NCBI GenBank assembly: GCA_947500575.1
Contig: CANMSI010000001.1
Location: 1,240,001-1,304,000 of the forward strand
Source: an uncultured Flavobacteriaceae bacterium
GTDB lineage: Bacteria; Bacteroidota; Bacteroidia; Flavobacteriales; Flavobacteriaceae
Length of the DNA stretch: 64,000 nucleotides
Direction: 5' to 3'
The translations under genes and the position numbers were made by a program. The number at the start of each line of letters is the position of its first letter. Position 1 is the stretch's first letter. Positions 60,988-64,000 of the stretch are shown here, piece after piece. The notes under the pieces are model-generated. The model did not search any database. It was not told where the DNA came from and was given only the letters and a program-made list of their open reading frames with translations.

Positions 60988-63221
60988 GCAAACAAATTAA
61001 TGTAGCTTTAATTGGGAATCCCAATACCGGAAAGACCTCTGTTTTCAATCAGCTTACAGGGCTCAATCAGAAGGTAGGAAACTACCCTGGAATTACGGTC
61101 GAAAAAAAGGAAGGAATTTGCAAATTACCGCGAGGTGTAAAAGCCCATATTCTAGATCTTCCTGGCACCTATAGTTTAAATACCACTTCCTTGGATGAAA
61201 GTGTCGTAGTAGAGTTACTTCTCAACAAAAACGATAAAGATTTTCCAGACGTTGCTCTCGTAATCACAGATGTAGAGAACTTAAAACGGAATCTCTTACT
61301 CTTCACCCAAATTAAAGACCTTAAAATTCCTACCATCCTAGTCATTAATATGGCAGATAGAATGTCTAGAAAAGGGATTTCCATGGACTTGGAATTACTA
61401 GAGGAAAAATTAGATACTAAAATTGCCTTGGTAAGTACTAGAAAAGGAGAGGGCATACAACGCATTAAAGAGTTAATTGCAGATTATAAGACGCTTCCCT
61501 CAACACCTAATATTGATACTACCGTAATTGCTCCTGAATATTTTGAAGGCTTGCAACGCACATTCCCAAATGAAGATTTGTACAAACTTTGGTTGGTAAT
61601 TACGCAAGATGTGAATTTTACTCCCATAGAGAAAAATCAGATCAAGGATAGTGCTTCCTTTATTACAAAATCCAAATCAGAATTAAAACGTCTGCAGCAG
61701 AAAGAAACTATTGTAAGGTATCAGTTTATCAATGGTATTTTAAAAGAAACTTATAAGGTAGATCTCAATGCAGCCAAAGGGTTTAGGGCCACCTTGGACA
61801 AAATACTTACCCATAAAGTATTTGGATATATTATTTTCTTCCTCATCTTGTTGGTCATTTTTCAGGCTATTTATGATTGGAGTCAAATTCCTATGGATTT
61901 TATTGACGAACAATTTGCCGCCGGGAGTGAGTGGGTAAAAAGTACGTTGCCGCCAGGTGTTTTCACCAACCTCATCGCAGAAGGAGTGCTCGCTGGGATT
62001 GGAGGAATTGTTATTTTTATTCCTCAGATTGCTTTTCTGTTTTTATTCATTGCCCTGTTAGAGGAAACAGGATATATGAGTAGGGTAGTTTTCTTGATGG
62101 ACCGTCTTATGCGGCCATTTGGACTTAGTGGTAAAAGTGTGGTACCCTTAATTTCTGGAACCGCCTGCGCCATCCCCGCCGTTATGGCTACCCGTACTAT
62201 TGATAATTGGAAAGAACGCCTCATTACGATTTTGGTTACTCCATTTACTACCTGTTCTGCCAGATTGCCTGTATATCTTATCATTATTGCGCTCGTTATT
62301 CCAGAGGGAAGTTTTCTAGGTTTAAGCTATCAGGCACTTACTTTAATGCTCTTATACCTCATAGGTTTCGGAGCTGCTATTCTTTCGGCAATGGTGTTAA
62401 ATAAAATTCTTAAAATTAGAAGTCGGTCGCTATTTGTGGTAGAAATGCCCAATTATAAACTTCCCTTACTTAAAAATGTACTCTACACCGTATTAGAAAA
62501 AACTAAAAGCTTTGTTTATGGGGCCGGTAAAATTATCCTAGCCATTTCCATCATTCTTTGGTTTTTAGGTTCTAATGGCTTTTCCGATAAATTTACAAAT
62601 GCAGCACAAATCATTGAAGACAAAATTGCAACGGAAGGTTTCTCTAATTATAATACAGAGACCATTGCTCAAGAGTTACGAGATTATTCCATAGCCTTAC
62701 AAGATAGTATTCAGAAAAAAAGATATGTGTTAAGCCCAATACAGCTAGCAGATTCTTTACAACAAAGAGAACAGTTTCTTTTTGAAAGAGCAAAAAGCCA
62801 GGAAATTGCAAGTTATAAATTAGAACACTCTTATATTGGTTATGCAGGAAAGGCTATTGAACCCGTAGTTGCGCCTTTGGGTTACGATTGGAAAATGGGA
62901 ATTGCCGTAATTACTTCCTTTGCCGCCAGAGAAGTTTTTGTAGGTACTTTGGCTACCATTTATAGTGTTGGAAACGATGAAGAAGAAACCATTAAAAATA
63001 GAATGGCTGCAGAAGTACATCCAGATTCTAAAAAACCTTTATTTAATTTGGCTTCGGGGATTTCCCTCTTACTTTTCTATGCCTTTGCTCTGCAATGCAT
63101 GAGCACCTTAGCTATTGTAAAACGTGAAACCAATAGTTGGAAATGGCCAATTCTTCAACTGGTATTTATGAGTGGTTTTGCGTATATTGTATCATTCATT
63201 GCCTATCAACTATTAAAATAA
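60984..63221 (+). CDS. feoB: Ferrous iron transport protein B
   Basis: The Fe(II) importer in the inner membrane, 745 residues. The cytosolic G domain (1-160) has G1 GNPNTGKTS (11-19), G3 DLPGTYSL and G4 NMAD. A GDI-like spacer lies at about 170-265. The membrane core with two Gate motifs contains IALLEETGYMSRVVFLMD and SGTACAIPAVMATRT, whose Cys is essential in relatives, and the second Gate near FAAREVFVGTLATIYSVG. A polar loop of about 100 residues separates the two Gates (about 540-610). Operon feoA-feoB-Cys-rich protein. Probably iron-regulated. Confidence 0.96.
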   Translation: MSKQINVALIGNPNTGKTSVFNQLTGLNQKVGNYPGITVEKKEGICKLPRGVKAHILDLPGTYSLNTTSLDESVVVELLLNKNDKDFPDVALVITDVENLKRNLLLFTQIKDLKIPTILVINMADRMSRKGISMDLELLEEKLDTKIALVSTRKGEGIQRIKELIADYKTLPSTPNIDTTVIAPEYFEGLQRTFPNEDLYKLWLVITQDVNFTPIEKNQIKDSASFITKSKSELKRLQQKETIVRYQFINGILKETYKVDLNAAKGFRATLDKILTHKVFGYIIFFLILLVIFQAIYDWSQIPMDFIDEQFAAGSEWVKSTLPPGVFTNLIAEGVLAGIGGIVIFIPQIAFLFLFIALLEETGYMSRVVFLMDRLMRPFGLSGKSVVPLISGTACAIPAVMATRTIDNWKERLITILVTPFTTCSARLPVYLIIIALVIPEGSFLGLSYQALTLMLLYLIGFGAAILSAMVLNKILKIRSRSLFVVEMPNYKLPLLKNVLYTVLEKTKSFVYGAGKIILAISIILWFLGSNGFSDKFTNAAQIIEDKIATEGFSNYNTETIAQELRDYSIALQDSIQKKRYVLSPIQLADSLQQREQFLFERAKSQEIASYKLEHSYIGYAGKAIEPVVAPLGYDWKMGIAVITSFAAREVFVGTLATIYSVGNDEEETIKNRMAAEVHPDSKKPLFNLASGISLLLFYAFALQCMSTLAIVKRETNSWKWPILQLVFMSGFAYIVSFIAYQLLK

Positions 63222-63223
63222 GT

Positions 63224-63373
63224 ATGGAGCATATACAATCTATCTTAGTATACATCACTTTAGCAATTGCTGTGGGCTTTATGGTAAAAAAATTCTTCTT
63301 GCCTAAATCTCTTTTCGCTACCAAAAAAAGTAAGGCAAACACCTGTGGTACGGATGATTGCGGATGTCATTAA
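63224..63373 (+). CDS. Small Cys-rich membrane protein associated with FeoB
   Basis: 49 residues. An N-terminal membrane helix (SILVYITLAIAVGFMVKKFF) is followed by a short basic linker and the cysteine cluster NTCGTDDCGCH at the C-terminus. This layout matches the FeoB-associated Cys-rich membrane proteins that replace FeoC in many bacteria. It begins 2 bp after the feoB stop, so it is part of the operon. The Cys/His tail may handle Fe(II) or sense redox state. Confidence 0.85.
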   Translation: MEHIQSILVYITLAIAVGFMVKKFFLPKSLFATKKSKANTCGTDDCGCH

Positions 63374-63486
63374 ACGTTTTCTATTTCCTTCTCCTTTACT
63401 TTTTCTTCATTTTTATTCGCTTTCGTGTAACCTTTTGTAAATTTCTGATTATACAGTAGCAGAAAACAACCTAAAAACACTCTCTT

Positions 63487-64000
63487 TTGACGGAGCTAAC
63501 CGACAAACAACTCATGGCAAAAGCTGCAAAAGGTAACCTAGATACCCTTGGAGTACTGTTTGAAAGGCATCATAAACATGTCTTTAATTTTCTGTACAAA
63601 ATGAGCGGTGATCGCATGCTAAGCGAAGATTTAACGCAGGATGTTTTTTATAAGTTGATGCGATACAGAACATCCTATAACAATGGAAATTTTACTTCTT
63701 GGCTTTTTACAATTGCCAGGAACCGACTAAATACGCATTATACAAGAAATAAGGAAAACCATGACGATATAGAAAAACAGGCCTATAAACTAACCGCTAA
63801 AGAAGAAGACCAAACGGAGACCTACACGCATTTACATAAGGCTCTAAATACTTTGGAAGATTCGGATAGGGAATTATTAGTACTAAGCAAGTTACAAGGC
63901 ATCAAATATAATGAGTTAGCGGAAATTCTAGGGAGCACGCCTGGAGCCCTAAAAACAAGAGCAAACAGAGCTCTAAACAAATTGAAAATAGTTTATTTTG
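63487..64000 (+). CDS. ECF-type RNA polymerase sigma factor (3' end cut by window edge)
   Basis: 171 residues are visible and there is no stop before the window ends. Region 2 spans about 20-90: LFERHHKHVFNFLYKMSGD, SEDLTQDVFYKLMRYR and FTSWLFTIARNRLNTHY. Region 4 spans about 120-170: ALNTLEDSDRELLVLSKLQGIKYNELAEILGSTPGALKTRANRALNKLK. The start is probably TTG 63487 (reading M-TELTDKQLMAKA), with an ATG nine codons later as an alternative. The anti-sigma factor, if present, would lie beyond position 64000. Confidence 0.9.
   Translation, partial: MTELTDKQLMAKAAKGNLDTLGVLFERHHKHVFNFLYKMSGDRMLSEDLTQDVFYKLMRYRTSYNNGNFTSWLFTIARNRLNTHYTRNKENHDDIEKQAYKLTAKEEDQTETYTHLHKALNTLEDSDRELLVLSKLQGIKYNELAEILGSTPGALKTRANRALNKLKIVYF

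Noticed and set aside
1-64000. CRISPR arrays, insertion sequences, prophage genes or rRNA
   Set aside because: No spaced direct repeats, transposase motifs, phage structural genes or rRNA signatures were found on either strand.

Overview
The window comes from the chromosome of a marine-type member of the Bacteroidota, most likely family Flavobacteriaceae. The evidence is AT-rich DNA, a SusC/SusD pair, many Sec-exported proteins ending their signal in AQ or carrying Bacteroidota-style lipoboxes, promoters of the TTG-N19-20-TAnnTTTG type, start codons without Shine-Dalgarno sequences, and a hybrid two-component regulator. I see no prophage, insertion sequence, CRISPR array or rRNA. Assignments rest on motifs and family knowledge; no database was searched.

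Layout. 1-5.7 kb: a SusD (cut by the window edge) and SusC uptake pair with a GntR-type regulator, which looks like the edge of a glycan-use locus. 6.2-9.8 kb: a glycine-zipper exported protein, a tail-less SSB, a VOC protein, a lipoprotein and peptide deformylase. 9.8-16 kb: a respiratory and sulfur block. A sulfite oxidase, a monoheme cytochrome c and a fatty acid hydroxylase-type protein (minus strand) diverge from cytochrome bd oxidase (cydAB) and a split YeeE/YedE sulfur transporter. Two copies of a GTAAC-N4-GTTAC palindrome flank cydAB. 16-25.8 kb: a large sortilin/BNR-repeat exported protein, a pentapeptide-repeat protein, a Zn-ribbon protein, a CBS protein, a membrane M28 peptidase, an SDR protein and a TPR-like exported protein. 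25.8-29.3 kb: small secreted proteins, threonine dehydrogenase, MoaE, tRNA-Arg and a TIM-barrel isomerase.

29.3-31.7 kb: a BlaI repressor and BlaR1/M56-type membrane protease operon with two phased operators over its promoter; the protease carries two TonB-plug-like repeats at its C-terminus. 31.8-34.7 kb: a YdeP-type molybdopterin oxidoreductase and MobA. With MoaE and the sulfite oxidase this makes molybdenum cofactor a recurring theme. 34.8-41.9 kb: an EamA transporter, a GH16 glucanase, a decayed SDR remnant, a run of six small uncharacterised proteins, a VOC protein and a methyltransferase.

42-48.4 kb: three paralogous lipoproteins, each with six kelch/Asp-box repeats, together with a SIMPL protein, a collagen-like lipoprotein and a GAF-AraC regulator. 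This is the most unusual accessory block. 48.5-55.3 kb: a 1314-residue hybrid two-component regulator beside a DUF819 permease and M20 peptidase pair. 55.4-64 kb: tRNA-Asn, RseP, a SCO1/SenC copper chaperone, two unknown exported proteins, the feoAB iron-uptake operon with a Cys-rich small protein, and the start of an ECF sigma factor.
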